Numbered from the stretch's first letter, positions 8,289-16,891 are shown. The stretch: DNA of 41,609 nt from a bacterium (GCA_018062085.1 JAGOSY010000038.1:1-41609); one strand, 5' to 3'. Translations and numbers: made by a program. Notes: generated by a model not told the origin, from the sequence alone.

Positions 8289-10007
8289 TTAATATCCGCG
8301 GTAGGCGGCTCCTCGTGCTACAGCTTTGACACCAGGCACGTTTTGCAATGAACCATAACGATCAACGGCGTAGCGAATACCGGCCACCATATTGTCGACC
8401 GGGTCTAGAATATTTTTGTGACCTGGAATGGCATATGAATTGAATGTTGGCCCAATTGTCTGCATCAAACCTTTCGAAGGTGTACCTTTGGCAGCATTTG
8501 AATCCCAGTTGTTTACGGCATTAGGGTTCCACGCGCTTTCTTTCTGCACGATTAAATTGACCGCGCGCAAGTTAGCATCAGTTACTGGCACACCAGCAAG
8601 CTGCAAGGCTTCTGAAATTTTCTCTCGCTTCTCGCCTTCAGGAATAGTTCCTGCCACTTGTCGCTCAGTATTCTGGCGGCTTGTAGCAATGTCGTACAAC
8701 TTTTGACCAGCTGTAGATAATGCTTTGCCTTCATCGCTAGTGAGGTCAGCAGCAGTAACATCATTTGGTGCCTTGCCACTGAGCATGGCTGCGGCAATGT
8801 CACCAGGTTTGTCGCCGACCTTGGTTTTCATTTGATCCATCAACATTGATGCCATGCCTTCCTGGGCGTCTTTTGGCAAAAGAGTCTTCATCTCATCTTT
8901 GGTAGGCTCGCCGCCCTCTTTCATCTTCTGAGCCATACCCTTGAGCTTGGCCAAGAATTCTGGATTCTTCAACTTTTCAGCAAAGCCCTTCGGTAGTTTG
9001 CCTTCCCTTATTAGTTTTTCAATCATGGCTGGGTCAGGTGGATCACCTAAACCTTCGAGGAAAGCACTTAACTGATTGCCAGAGAATCCATAGCGACCAA
9101 CCCGGTAATGCCCATCAGGGTGGCGTCTTACTGTTTCATAGGCGTTGTCACGGTCAGGCTTCCATAAGCCAGCTACTGCTTCTTTCACACCCATTTCTTT
9201 GTCTGTTTCGTTGAGCTGACGGGGCACGTCACGAGTGCCAAATGAGCCCATACGTTCAGTTGCAGCCATGGGCATATCGACGCCATTGCTACCTTTGAAT
9301 CGGTTAGTCTCTTCTATTGCTTGCTTTGTTTCAGGCGTAAGATCATTTAGATCTTTTACTGGTTTGAGATCTTGGCTCGCTTCTATCTCAGGAGAGATAA
9401 TATTGTCTTGGTCACTGAGCGGAACACCGTCGACTGCCAGAGGATTCGTGGCCTTAATGCGCTCTGAAAGATATTTGACCAATTCGTCAGCTGCTGCACT
9501 TTGGGCCTCAGTAGGATTAATCTGACCAGGGGCGCGCTCAATCTGAACTTTGATCTCTTTTGAGTTGAGTTTTTCTGGGTCGCCGTTCATTTCTATGCGA
9601 CCATCAGCCTTAACAACAAAGTGTGGTTGCTGCTTTGGTGGCTTATCGAGGTCTTGCATCTCAACGTTGATTTTCGGCACACTCTTATCTATCGCCGGAC
9701 TAGCAGCTAGCCTGTCGCTGGAAGTGATCTTAGAGTTGTCAGTGATCAGACCACGTGAGGCCAGTTCACTCGGAGCCTTTTGTGAATCTAGCTGCTTTGT
9801 AGCAGCAGCCGCTGGGGCTACCGGCGTCACTTCTAATACGCGCCCGGCGTTATCTGAGGCAGCCTTAGCGCCAGACAAGGTGCTTTCAGGACTACTAAGT
9901 AAGTGAGAAGCTTGAATACCAAGTGGGTTAACGTGACCCACTCGATGTGGTTGTATTGCCTTGTCGCTGGCGCCACTATCGCTACCTGATTTTCCCGGGG
10001 TCGTCAT
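8289..10007 (-). CDS. Disordered protein with C-terminal lytic transglycosylase (SLT) domain
   Basis: 572 residues. The first ~300 are low-complexity and polar, with no signal peptide. The middle is Lys/Glu/Met-rich helix, and the last ~115 residues form a soluble-lytic-transglycosylase fold: NLIVQKESAWNPNAVN with the catalytic Glu at about residue 490, then SKGLMQTIGPTFNSYA, and the ending DNMVAGIRYAVDRYG. This version (GLMQ, PGHKNILDP, variable C-end) resembles the SLT domains of phage tail/tape-measure proteins and secreted muramidases, which cleave the MurNAc-GlcNAc bond. Without a signal peptide it must leave by another route or act inside another particle. It is followed by the membrane REC gene and faces the DUF1348 gene. 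Confidence 0.75.
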   Translation of the reverse strand: MTTPGKSGSDSGASDKAIQPHRVGHVNPLGIQASHLLSSPESTLSGAKAASDNAGRVLEVTPVAPAAAATKQLDSQKAPSELASRGLITDNSKITSSDRLAASPAIDKSVPKINVEMQDLDKPPKQQPHFVVKADGRIEMNGDPEKLNSKEIKVQIERAPGQINPTEAQSAAADELVKYLSERIKATNPLAVDGVPLSDQDNIISPEIEASQDLKPVKDLNDLTPETKQAIEETNRFKGSNGVDMPMAATERMGSFGTRDVPRQLNETDKEMGVKEAVAGLWKPDRDNAYETVRRHPDGHYRVGRYGFSGNQLSAFLEGLGDPPDPAMIEKLIREGKLPKGFAEKLKNPEFLAKLKGMAQKMKEGGEPTKDEMKTLLPKDAQEGMASMLMDQMKTKVGDKPGDIAAAMLSGKAPNDVTAADLTSDEGKALSTAGQKLYDIATSRQNTERQVAGTIPEGEKREKISEALQLAGVPVTDANLRAVNLIVQKESAWNPNAVNNWDSNAAKGTPSKGLMQTIGPTFNSYAIPGHKNILDPVDNMVAGIRYAVDRYGSLQNVPGVKAVARGAAYRGY

Positions 10008-10247
10008 TTCTGCAGTTTCCTAGTCATTGGTACAAACATATTTTTCTCTATTATGTATGGTGTCGCAATGGGGAAATCACGTATAAAAGAAGGCTGTGCT
10101 AGCGAGCGTAAGATCCCCAGAGACAGTGCGCCTGTCTTGTGGGAGCATGCTGTCTACCCCACGTGAGCAAATCTTCAGAGAGTCAACGGCGATAACTTGC
10201 CTGCTCCTGCATTGCAACCAATCTATTCAATAATTTAGGACCAGTCT
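10008..10247. other. Divergent intergenic leader region
   Basis: 240 bases between the SLT gene and the DUF1348 gene, which read away from each other, so promoters for both should lie here. The main recognisable structure is the cluster of competing inverted repeats at 10116-10162, listed separately. No tRNA or known riboswitch motif was recognised. Confidence 0.4.
10116..10162 (+). promoter_or_regulatory. Competing inverted repeats, possible attenuator or small RNA
   Basis: AGACAG (10121-10126) pairs perfectly with CTGTCT (10132-10137) around the loop TGCGC. The stem can be extended by CCCA (10116-10119) with TGGG (10140-10143), with a bulge. A second CTGTCT occurs at 10150-10155, and GTGGG (10139-10143) can instead pair with CCCAC (10158-10162). 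The two folds exclude each other. It lies about 85 bases before the DUF1348 start on the plus strand. Function is inferred only from this pairing. Confidence 0.35.
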
Positions 10248-10721
10248 ATGACCTCAGCGATTATCCTGCCAACTCCACCATTTGATCGTGCCAATGCCAT
10301 TCTCAAAGTTCGCCTCGCTGAAGATGGCTGGAACAGTCGAGATCCACTGAGAATTGTCAAAGCATACTCTGCTACTAGTAAGTGGAGAAACCGCTCAGAA
10401 TTTGCCTGCGGCCATGAAGAGATAATTCAGTTTCTCACTCGCAAATTTTCAAAAGAGATAGATTATCGGTTGATCAAAGAGCTATGGGCCCATGAAGGCG
10501 CCCGCATTGCTGTTCGCTTTGCCTATGAGTGGCATGACGATAGTGGTAATTGGTTTCGCTCGTATGGAAACGAGAATTGGCAGTTTGATGCAGATGGCCG
10601 CATGGCCATGCGCTACGCCTCAATCAACGATTTACCAATTTTAGAAAGCGATAGAAAGTATCACTGGCCTCTTGGTCGGCGCCCTGATGACCACCCTGGC
10701 CTGAGTGAACTCGGCTTCTAG
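10248..10721 (+). CDS. DUF1348 family protein (NTF2-like/SnoaL fold)
   Basis: 157 residues, the full length of the DUF1348 family. Conserved blocks are clear: WNSRDPLRIVKAYS, SKWRNRSEF, LIKELWAHEGARIAVRFAYE, WFRSYGNENWQFD, ASINDLPI, and the terminal GRRPDDHPGLSELGF. The family adopts a small cone-shaped NTF2-like fold with a buried pocket; its biochemical role is not established. It appears to be a single gene behind a structured leader, and 142 bases separate it from the next operon. Confidence 0.9.
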   Translation: MTSAIILPTPPFDRANAILKVRLAEDGWNSRDPLRIVKAYSATSKWRNRSEFACGHEEIIQFLTRKFSKEIDYRLIKELWAHEGARIAVRFAYEWHDDSGNWFRSYGNENWQFDADGRMAMRYASINDLPILESDRKYHWPLGRRPDDHPGLSELGF

Positions 10722-10774
10722 CAGACTAAAAAAGTAGATAACTGTTTTTGTTCCCAAATTAGACCTAGACTCCG

Positions 10775-10792
10775 AACAGTATTTGAACTGTT
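10775..10792 (+). repeat. Short inverted repeat before the lipid-like operon
   Basis: AACAGT (10775-10780) and ACTGTT (10787-10792) form a perfect 6-base-pair inverted repeat around ATTTGA, roughly 70 bases before the UbiA-like start. It could be an operator or a weak hairpin for the DUF1348 transcript; no T-tract follows. Confidence 0.3.
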
Positions 10793-10863
10793 GTGTTCTG
10801 CCATGCCGTAGGTCCGGCCTCCCCTAATATCAATACAGCAACTGCTAGACCTGACTGCTGGGG

Positions 10864-11826
10864 ATGACCTTTATGTACTACCTGCCAATAAAATTACAGC
10901 TTGCAACGACAGAAAAGGCAACGACAAATACAAGCCTGTTCAACAGACTCTACCTATATACAAGAGAACGGTTTCCCCTAGCTCAATATGGTGTAATCAC
11001 AGCTCTCTTTGCCCTATGTGGCCTCAGTCTATCTAGCTCATTGAGAACCGGCCAGGCCCATTTCAGCTTGGCACAATTTGTCGTAGCGGCTCTAACCACC
11101 TTCATATTGTTCTATCAACTGCGAGTTGCCGACGAATTCAAAGATCACATTGATGATTGTCGCTATGCCCCCGAGAGACCAGTACCAAGAGGGCTGGTTA
11201 GCCTACGCGAACTTGGTTCTTCGGCCGTGCTCTTAGCTTTACTTCAGCTGGCCATGACTACCGCTCTCAAACCTGGTTTATGGCCATTTTTATTTGCTAT
11301 CTGGATCTATTTTGCTCTGATGTCGAAAGAATTTTTCGTTGCCAGCTGGCTGCGGCAGCATCCTGTTTATTACATGCTTAGCCATATGTTTATCTTAGTC
11401 TTTAGCGATTTGTTTATAACAGCTGTAGACTTTGTCGGCAGCTCTAAAGGTCCAGTGTTGTTGCTACTGTTTTTCCTCACAGGTAGCTTCTTTAACGGCA
11501 TGGTGATTGAGTTTGGTCGAAAAATCAAAGCACCAGAATGCGAGAGAGCGGGTATAGAGAGCTACTCGCGCGCCCTTGGTCTAAAACCAGCAGTAATAGC
11601 CCTAACCGCCTCGGTAATTGCGGCCCAAGCCTGCCTCACACTGGCTCTACCGCACTTGTCAAATCTTGCCGCTCTTGTCTTTGCTGCCTTTGACTGTTTT
11701 GCTTTTGTCATCTTTCAGCAGTTTATGACTAAGCCAAATATGGCCAACCAGAACAAGCTAGAGGCCTTATCAGGCTTACTAGTAGCACTTTCATATTTAA
11801 CAATTTCACTAATTTCTTGGATATAA
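10864..11826 (+). CDS. Divergent UbiA-family membrane prenyltransferase
   Basis: 320 residues with about eight hydrophobic segments. The first UbiA Asp-rich motif is present in altered form: LRVADEFKDHIDD (Asp 90, 94, 97, 98), followed by the family-like PERPVPRGLVSLREL. At the second Asp motif the sequence reads VIEFGRKIKAPE (about residues 214-225) instead of DxxxD. UbiA enzymes transfer a prenyl chain from a diphosphate to an acceptor in the membrane; here donor and acceptor are unknown, and the altered second motif leaves activity uncertain. It is the first gene of a six-gene operon; the next starts 4 bases later. A second in-frame ATG at 10873 follows GGGG (10860-10863) by 9 bases and may be the true start. 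Confidence 0.8.
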   Translation: MTFMYYLPIKLQLATTEKATTNTSLFNRLYLYTRERFPLAQYGVITALFALCGLSLSSSLRTGQAHFSLAQFVVAALTTFILFYQLRVADEFKDHIDDCRYAPERPVPRGLVSLRELGSSAVLLALLQLAMTTALKPGLWPFLFAIWIYFALMSKEFFVASWLRQHPVYYMLSHMFILVFSDLFITAVDFVGSSKGPVLLLLFFLTGSFFNGMVIEFGRKIKAPECERAGIESYSRALGLKPAVIALTASVIAAQACLTLALPHLSNLAALVFAAFDCFAFVIFQQFMTKPNMANQNKLEALSGLLVALSYLTISLISWI

Positions 11827-11830
11827 AAAA

Positions 11831-14434
11831 ATGATACTTACCATTGATCAATTGCTAAAACTATCTTCGGCCGAGCTTAATACTGTAGCTGGTGGCAAAG
11901 GTCGCAACTTAGTAGAGCTGGTGCGACACAATTTACCAGTACCAATCTTTTGCATTGTCACAGCTAAGGCACTGGAAGTGGCATACTTTGAGCACTGGAG
12001 AATCGAGCTGGCGGAAGATATCAAAAACCGTCGTGCTGACTTAGCTGAAAGAATTCGCCAATCGGCAAAGTCCTCCCATTTGGTCGGCATTGAAAATCCT
12101 TGTTTGCAATTGTTCGGTCAAAGCGCTGGTCAGGCCCTAGCTGTGCGCTCGTCGGCGATTGATGAAGATGGAAAGAAGTCATTTGCCGGTCAGCTTATCT
12201 CCTTTTTGAACGTGCCTCAAGAACATGTGGTAGACAAAATCTTTCAAGTCTTTGCATCAAGCTTTGAGCGCCGGGCACTTGCTTATCGTAAGCTCAATCG
12301 CTTAGGTGAGGTAATGATTCCATCAGTTGTAGTGCAGCAGATGGTAGCTGCTGATAGCGCTGGTGTGCTCTTTTCCCACGATCCAGTCAACTTAGACACT
12401 GCCTGCGCTGTGGTAGCAATTACCAGAGGCCTCGGTGACAAACTAGTAGATGGTGCTATCGACGGCAGCACAATCTATTTAAGCCGCCAATCAGACGCAG
12501 TACACCAAACAAATAATTTGCTCACAAGCGTTCAAACGAAGCGGCTTTTGCAGTTACTAATACAATGCGAAACGATCTTCTCATGCCCCCAAGATATAGA
12601 GTTTGCCATTGCCACAGAAGAGGTTTATCTGCTTCAAGCACGGCCAATAACCACAGCCAAGCAAGAGCAAACATTTGAAACAACCCGCGTCTTTGACGGC
12701 AGCAACATTCAAGAGAGCTATCCAGGCATTACTAGTCCTCTGACATTTTCTTTCATCAATAGCGCCTACAAAGAAGTGTACAAAAGTTTTTGCCGCCTAA
12801 TGGGTGTGAGTGAGAAAACCATTCAAGCTGAAGGCGACCTCTTTGGCACCATGCTCTCATACATTGATGGCCGGGTTTATTACAACCTGGCATCTTGGTA
12901 TCGCCTAATGGCACTACTTCCTGCCTATAAAACCAATAGAACATTTATGGAAGGAATGATGGGTCTCAGCCAGTCGGCTAGTGAAGTCAGTGCCTTTGAG
13001 AACAATACAATTAAAAAGGTCACTGTCTTTGAGCACTTCAATACAGTCAAAGCACTCGTTTGTATTGGCACTAACTACTGTCGCTTAAATGGCCAGATCA
13101 ATGAGTTTAGCGCCAGGCTCGATCTAGCTTTACTTGATTGCGAGCTTGAATCAATGAGCTTAGACCAGCTCTATATACAATACCGAAGTTTACAGACCAA
13201 ACTATTGAGCAACTGGCAAGCACCAGTAACAAACGACTTCTTCGCCATGGTCTTCTTTGGTGTATTGAAAAAACTCGCCGCTAACGAAGATAACCCTGAC
13301 AGTCATTATGTCTATAACTTACTGCTGCAAAACCATGGTGGCATAATCAGTGCTGCTCCACCTAAATTAATTGCTCAAATAGCAGCCTTGATTGCCAGCG
13401 ATAAGACGCTGTGCCAGGCCATGGTTGCACGCAATCAGCCCTTAAGCATGGAGCTCCTCAAAGACCATGCAGAGGCGAATAATCTCTATTCAAACTATCT
13501 CAATTTGTTTGGCGATCGTAGCATCGGCGAACTAAAGCTTGAGACAAAGTCGGTTAAAGACGACCCCTCGGTTTTGCTACATACCATCGGCAATCTGGCC
13601 TTAAGCTATGACCCAACAAAACTGCCTTTGCCGGCCGAAGAAAGCAAAACCAAAGACTTTGCCAAAGGCAAAAGTATTACCAAACAACTATTGATAAAGA
13701 TCATTGCCAGCCAAACAAAACAATCGCTAGCCCAGAGAGAAAATCTTCGGTTTGCTCGCACTAGAGTCTTTGGCCGTGTGCGCAAAATTGTTCAGACCAT
13801 GGGCCAGCGGCTGACTGAACAAAACTGCATCGACAATATGGAAGACGTTTTCTATCTAACCATTGAAGAGTTACTGGGTTTCATAGACGGAACAGCAGTC
13901 ACCAGCGATCTCCGGGCACTTATTGCCCTGCGCCGAGAGGAGAGTGCTAAATTTGACAAATGCGCCCCAGAAAGACTGGTCCTAGTTGGTGCAGCCGGGT
14001 TGAAGCGAGCTAATTTGTTTACTGGCAAAGCGCGACTCGAAGCCGCTAGTCAGAGCAAGCTTCAGTTGAAAGGCCTAGGGGCATCAGCCGGAACAGTCAC
14101 TGGTAGGGCCCGCGTCATTCGCAATCCAGAAGTAGAGATGCTTGAGCCTGGCGAAATTCTTATAGCTGACCGCACAGATCCTGGTTGGATAGTGCATTTT
14201 GCTACCTGCAAAGCAATCGTAGTTGCCCATGGCAGCCTGCTTTCGCACACAGCCATAGTGGCCCGCGAGCTATCAATTGCCGCGGTTGTCTCGTGCAAAG
14301 GCGTTCTAGAGATGATCGAGACTGGAGACTTAATTGAAGTTAACGGCAGCAACGGCGTGGTTTCACTGCTATCACGCCCAGCAAAAGAAGCAAGAGAAGA
14401 ACATGAGGATGAGAACCATGCAATTCCTGCCTAA
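11831..14434 (+). CDS. Rifampicin-phosphotransferase-like dikinase (ATP-grasp plus swivelling His domain)
   Basis: 867 residues. The N-terminus is the PPDK/PEP-synthase ATP-binding domain: AGGKGRNLVEL (~20-30), LAVRSSAIDEDGKKSFAGQ (~104-122), and QDIEFAIATEEVYLLQARPI (~256-275). A ~450-residue middle region with DGSNIQESYPGITSPLTFS follows. The C-terminus is the swivelling phosphohistidine domain, GSLLSHTAIVARE, with the phospho-acceptor His at residue 806. The PEP/pyruvate-binding TIM barrel that should follow in PEP synthase or PPDK is absent. Order and length match rifampicin phosphotransferase, which moves the beta-phosphate of ATP to a hydroxyl and releases AMP and phosphate. By analogy it should phosphorylate an alcohol, in this operon perhaps a lipid or prenyl alcohol (inference). 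Confidence 0.82.
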   Translation: MILTIDQLLKLSSAELNTVAGGKGRNLVELVRHNLPVPIFCIVTAKALEVAYFEHWRIELAEDIKNRRADLAERIRQSAKSSHLVGIENPCLQLFGQSAGQALAVRSSAIDEDGKKSFAGQLISFLNVPQEHVVDKIFQVFASSFERRALAYRKLNRLGEVMIPSVVVQQMVAADSAGVLFSHDPVNLDTACAVVAITRGLGDKLVDGAIDGSTIYLSRQSDAVHQTNNLLTSVQTKRLLQLLIQCETIFSCPQDIEFAIATEEVYLLQARPITTAKQEQTFETTRVFDGSNIQESYPGITSPLTFSFINSAYKEVYKSFCRLMGVSEKTIQAEGDLFGTMLSYIDGRVYYNLASWYRLMALLPAYKTNRTFMEGMMGLSQSASEVSAFENNTIKKVTVFEHFNTVKALVCIGTNYCRLNGQINEFSARLDLALLDCELESMSLDQLYIQYRSLQTKLLSNWQAPVTNDFFAMVFFGVLKKLAANEDNPDSHYVYNLLLQNHGGIISAAPPKLIAQIAALIASDKTLCQAMVARNQPLSMELLKDHAEANNLYSNYLNLFGDRSIGELKLETKSVKDDPSVLLHTIGNLALSYDPTKLPLPAEESKTKDFAKGKSITKQLLIKIIASQTKQSLAQRENLRFARTRVFGRVRKIVQTMGQRLTEQNCIDNMEDVFYLTIEELLGFIDGTAVTSDLRALIALRREESAKFDKCAPERLVLVGAAGLKRANLFTGKARLEAASQSKLQLKGLGASAGTVTGRARVIRNPEVEMLEPGEILIADRTDPGWIVHFATCKAIVVAHGSLLSHTAIVARELSIAAVVSCKGVLEMIETGDLIEVNGSNGVVSLLSRPAKEAREEHEDENHAIPA

Positions 14435-15533
14435 TAAACCGAAATTCAATCAAAATCTAATTCGCTATTCGCAATGTTGGGAAGACACCGATCTAGTACT
14501 CAGCACTATGTCTGTAACACCGAGCGAGACCTTACTTTCAATTGCCTCAGCTGGCGATAATACTTTGTCACTACTTACTACTAATCCGGCAAAAGTTATT
14601 GCCATTGACTTTTGTCAGGCACAATTAGCTGTCGTGGCACTAAAGATTGCTGCTTTTAAACTATTGAGCTATGACGAGTTACTGCCATTTTTGGGCATCA
14701 GGCATTGTGCAGCAGGGGTAAGATTGGCCACCTATGCCAGACTAAGGGGCGAATTGCCACTACAGTTCAGCCACTATTTTGACGAAAGACCAGAACTGAT
14801 TAGATGTGGCATCATCGCCAGCGGTAAGTTAGAGCGTTACTTCTCAGTCTTTCGTCAGATAATACTGCCACTGACCCACAGTAAGAAAACAATAAATGCA
14901 CTATTTGAAAGGCGCAGCAGAGTTGAAAGGCAAGAGTTCTTTGAGAAGAAGTGGAACACCCTCTGGTATCAAATAGCCTTTAAGCTCTTTTTTGGCAAAA
15001 CCACTATGGCTCTAATAGGCCGTGAGGCTAGCTTCTTCAAAGAAGCCAGTGGCTCGCTCTCCGAGTTTCTTGCCTCGGCATCCCAGACCGCTCTGACCGA
15101 AGGAGACCCCAGCACAAATCATTATTTGCAATATATTTTGACCGGCAAATATGGCCAGGTTTTGCCCCATTATCTAAGGCAGGAGAATTTTGAGACAATT
15201 CGCTCAAACCTAGACAAGATAGAGCTTGTAGAAGGTAGTTTGCAAAATATTTTAGAGCAAATGCCAGGCAATTCAGTAGACGCATTTAACTTATCTGATG
15301 TCTTCGAATATATGACTGAAGCTAGCTGTCTGACTCTCGGCCGCAGTATAAGTCGAGTGGCAAGCAAAGGAGCAAGAGTTGTCTACTGGAATATGGCAGT
15401 AGATAGGCTTGCCAATGACTATGACAGCAATCTAAGAGCCAGTCTTCGATTTAACCAAACACTAGCGGCGACATGTAGCACTTTTTTCTATAGGCGCTTT
15501 TGTCTAGACATTGCTACCAAGGGAGCGGCGTAA
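14418..15533 (+). CDS. BtaA-like DUF3419 aminocarboxypropyltransferase
   Basis: 371 residues, starting at MQFLPNKPKFNQ. It carries the DUF3419/BtaA hallmarks LIRYSQCWEDTDLVL, LLSIASAGDNTLSLL (SAM loop), VIAIDFCQAQLAVVALK, LTGKYGQVLPHYLR, and a C-terminal DAFNLSDVFEYM. BtaA transfers 3-amino-3-carboxypropyl from SAM to the hydroxyl of diacylglycerol, the first step to betaine lipids; a related transfer is the likely reaction here. No BtaB-type N-methyltransferase is adjacent, so the product may stay unmethylated or be modified differently. The start overlaps the previous gene by 17 bases; GAGG at 14405-14408 lies 9 bases before ATG 14418. ATGs at 14403 and 14409 are alternatives. Confidence 0.8.
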   Translation: MQFLPNKPKFNQNLIRYSQCWEDTDLVLSTMSVTPSETLLSIASAGDNTLSLLTTNPAKVIAIDFCQAQLAVVALKIAAFKLLSYDELLPFLGIRHCAAGVRLATYARLRGELPLQFSHYFDERPELIRCGIIASGKLERYFSVFRQIILPLTHSKKTINALFERRSRVERQEFFEKKWNTLWYQIAFKLFFGKTTMALIGREASFFKEASGSLSEFLASASQTALTEGDPSTNHYLQYILTGKYGQVLPHYLRQENFETIRSNLDKIELVEGSLQNILEQMPGNSVDAFNLSDVFEYMTEASCLTLGRSISRVASKGARVVYWNMAVDRLANDYDSNLRASLRFNQTLAATCSTFFYRRFCLDIATKGAA

Positions 15534-16882
15534 TGACTGGGCTACTCTCTATTACTAGTGCTCTCCTAAGCTCAGGTTTAGTTCTAGCTGTGCTAGTTGC
15601 CCTCCTCTGGCTGCTGGCTTGCTTTACAAAACCATCTGAGACATCACGCAAACTCATTCATATGCTCATGGGTCTGACTTGTCTCAGCTTTCCCTGGTTA
15701 TTCAGCTCACCGACACCAGTGATTGTTTTATCAATTGTTGTTTCAATTTTGTTGAGTGGACTCAAACTTTCGGAACAATCAAAGCTCTATCCAGTGCTCT
15801 TTTCAGTGGGTAGGCGATCGATTGGAGAGGTTTGTTTCCCCCTTGGGGTGTCACTTACGTTTGTTTTAAGCAATGGAGTATTGGCCCATTACATTGCACC
15901 GGTCGCGATATTGGCCTTGGCCGATTCATTATCAGCACTTATTGGCATGAAGTTTGGCTCTAAGTTCTATAAAGTTGTGAACGGCAGTAAGACTCTAGAA
16001 GGCTCTTTGGCTTTCTTTTTTACAGCTGCGCTGACTGCCTTTGTCTCACTTAGTTTACTATCACCAGCAAGCTTGTCGCACGTGATTATGCTCGCTCTTA
16101 TTGCCGCAATTGCTGCCACTGCTTTTGAAGGCATGTCTTGGGGCGGCCTCGATAATCTCTTTGTGCCAGTTGGAACATTGCTTGTGCTGGCCCAAGTAGA
16201 CAAACAATCAGACCTTCAGCTCTCTCATACACTGGCTGTCTTTATTGGTGTCTTCTTGCTGATTCTAGCACTGAAGCGATTGTCTACACTCGAAGGCGGT
16301 GCCGCCCTGGCTGTGGTTGGCTACATATATGTCTGTTACATGCTCGGGGGCTTGGCTTGGATACTTCTACCGGTTGTTCTCTATGCTAGCTACAGGCGAC
16401 TGATGCCAAAACGATTTGCCAAAATTGTTTCTACGCACTCGATTTTCGGCGTGCTGTCAGTAGCATCAGTGGGAATATTTTGGCTCTTGGCCAGCCATAA
16501 GAGCGATGTCTATATTTATCCCTATGCAACAGCTTTAGCTACTCACGGTGCCATCATTGCTTCAGCTCACATTCACTTAAATGCTTTTGACGACTGTGTT
16601 AACTCGGACAAACTAAAAATATACTCTCTTGTCTGCTCTGTACTAAAGAGCTGGTCGCTCATTTTCATACCCTTAGTATTCATAACTGGCTTTTCCACCG
16701 GCATATCAGCCAATCACATTGTGCAAATCTTTCTTGCTCCAATTTGGATCTTTGTCGCCACCGCCCTCTTTGTGACAACAACCAAGGTTGGTCCTGATTT
16801 TCGCAACAGCTCAAGTCGCTGGATAAAACAAGGTGCCTGTGCCGCTATCGGCTCTGCACTGGCTCTAGTCGGCACAATATAG
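15533..16882 (+). CDS. Phytol/dolichol-kinase-like membrane protein with C-terminal extension
   Basis: 449 residues, highly hydrophobic. The N-terminal ~210 residues match the CTP-dependent phytol/dolichol kinase family (also annotated as phosphatidate cytidylyltransferase): SRKLIHMLMGL, LADSLSALIGMKFGS, GSKTLEGSLAFF, and GLDNLFVP. The next ~240 residues are extra membrane segments; ALKRLSTLEGGAALAVVGYI and a later YPYATALATHGAIIAS look faintly like the DUF92/VTE6 phytyl-phosphate kinase family, which is only suggestive. If both halves are active, the protein could turn a prenol into its diphosphate, a UbiA donor. The ATG overlaps the preceding stop (TAATG) and follows GGGAG by 8 bases, indicating translational coupling. 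Confidence 0.72.
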   Translation: MTGLLSITSALLSSGLVLAVLVALLWLLACFTKPSETSRKLIHMLMGLTCLSFPWLFSSPTPVIVLSIVVSILLSGLKLSEQSKLYPVLFSVGRRSIGEVCFPLGVSLTFVLSNGVLAHYIAPVAILALADSLSALIGMKFGSKFYKVVNGSKTLEGSLAFFFTAALTAFVSLSLLSPASLSHVIMLALIAAIAATAFEGMSWGGLDNLFVPVGTLLVLAQVDKQSDLQLSHTLAVFIGVFLLILALKRLSTLEGGAALAVVGYIYVCYMLGGLAWILLPVVLYASYRRLMPKRFAKIVSTHSIFGVLSVASVGIFWLLASHKSDVYIYPYATALATHGAIIASAHIHLNAFDDCVNSDKLKIYSLVCSVLKSWSLIFIPLVFITGFSTGISANHIVQIFLAPIWIFVATALFVTTTKVGPDFRNSSSRWIKQGACAAIGSALALVGTI

Positions 16883-16891
16883 AGGTTTCAA

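Noticed and set aside
8428..9906. Several plus-strand open frames opposite the SLT gene
   Set aside because: They lie wholly within a gene with strong domain evidence on the other strand and encode Ser/Leu-rich sequence typical of shadows.
14418..15533. A standard betaine-lipid (btaAB) operon
   Set aside because: The flanking genes are not BtaB methyltransferases, and the methyltransferase at 23141 belongs to a different family.
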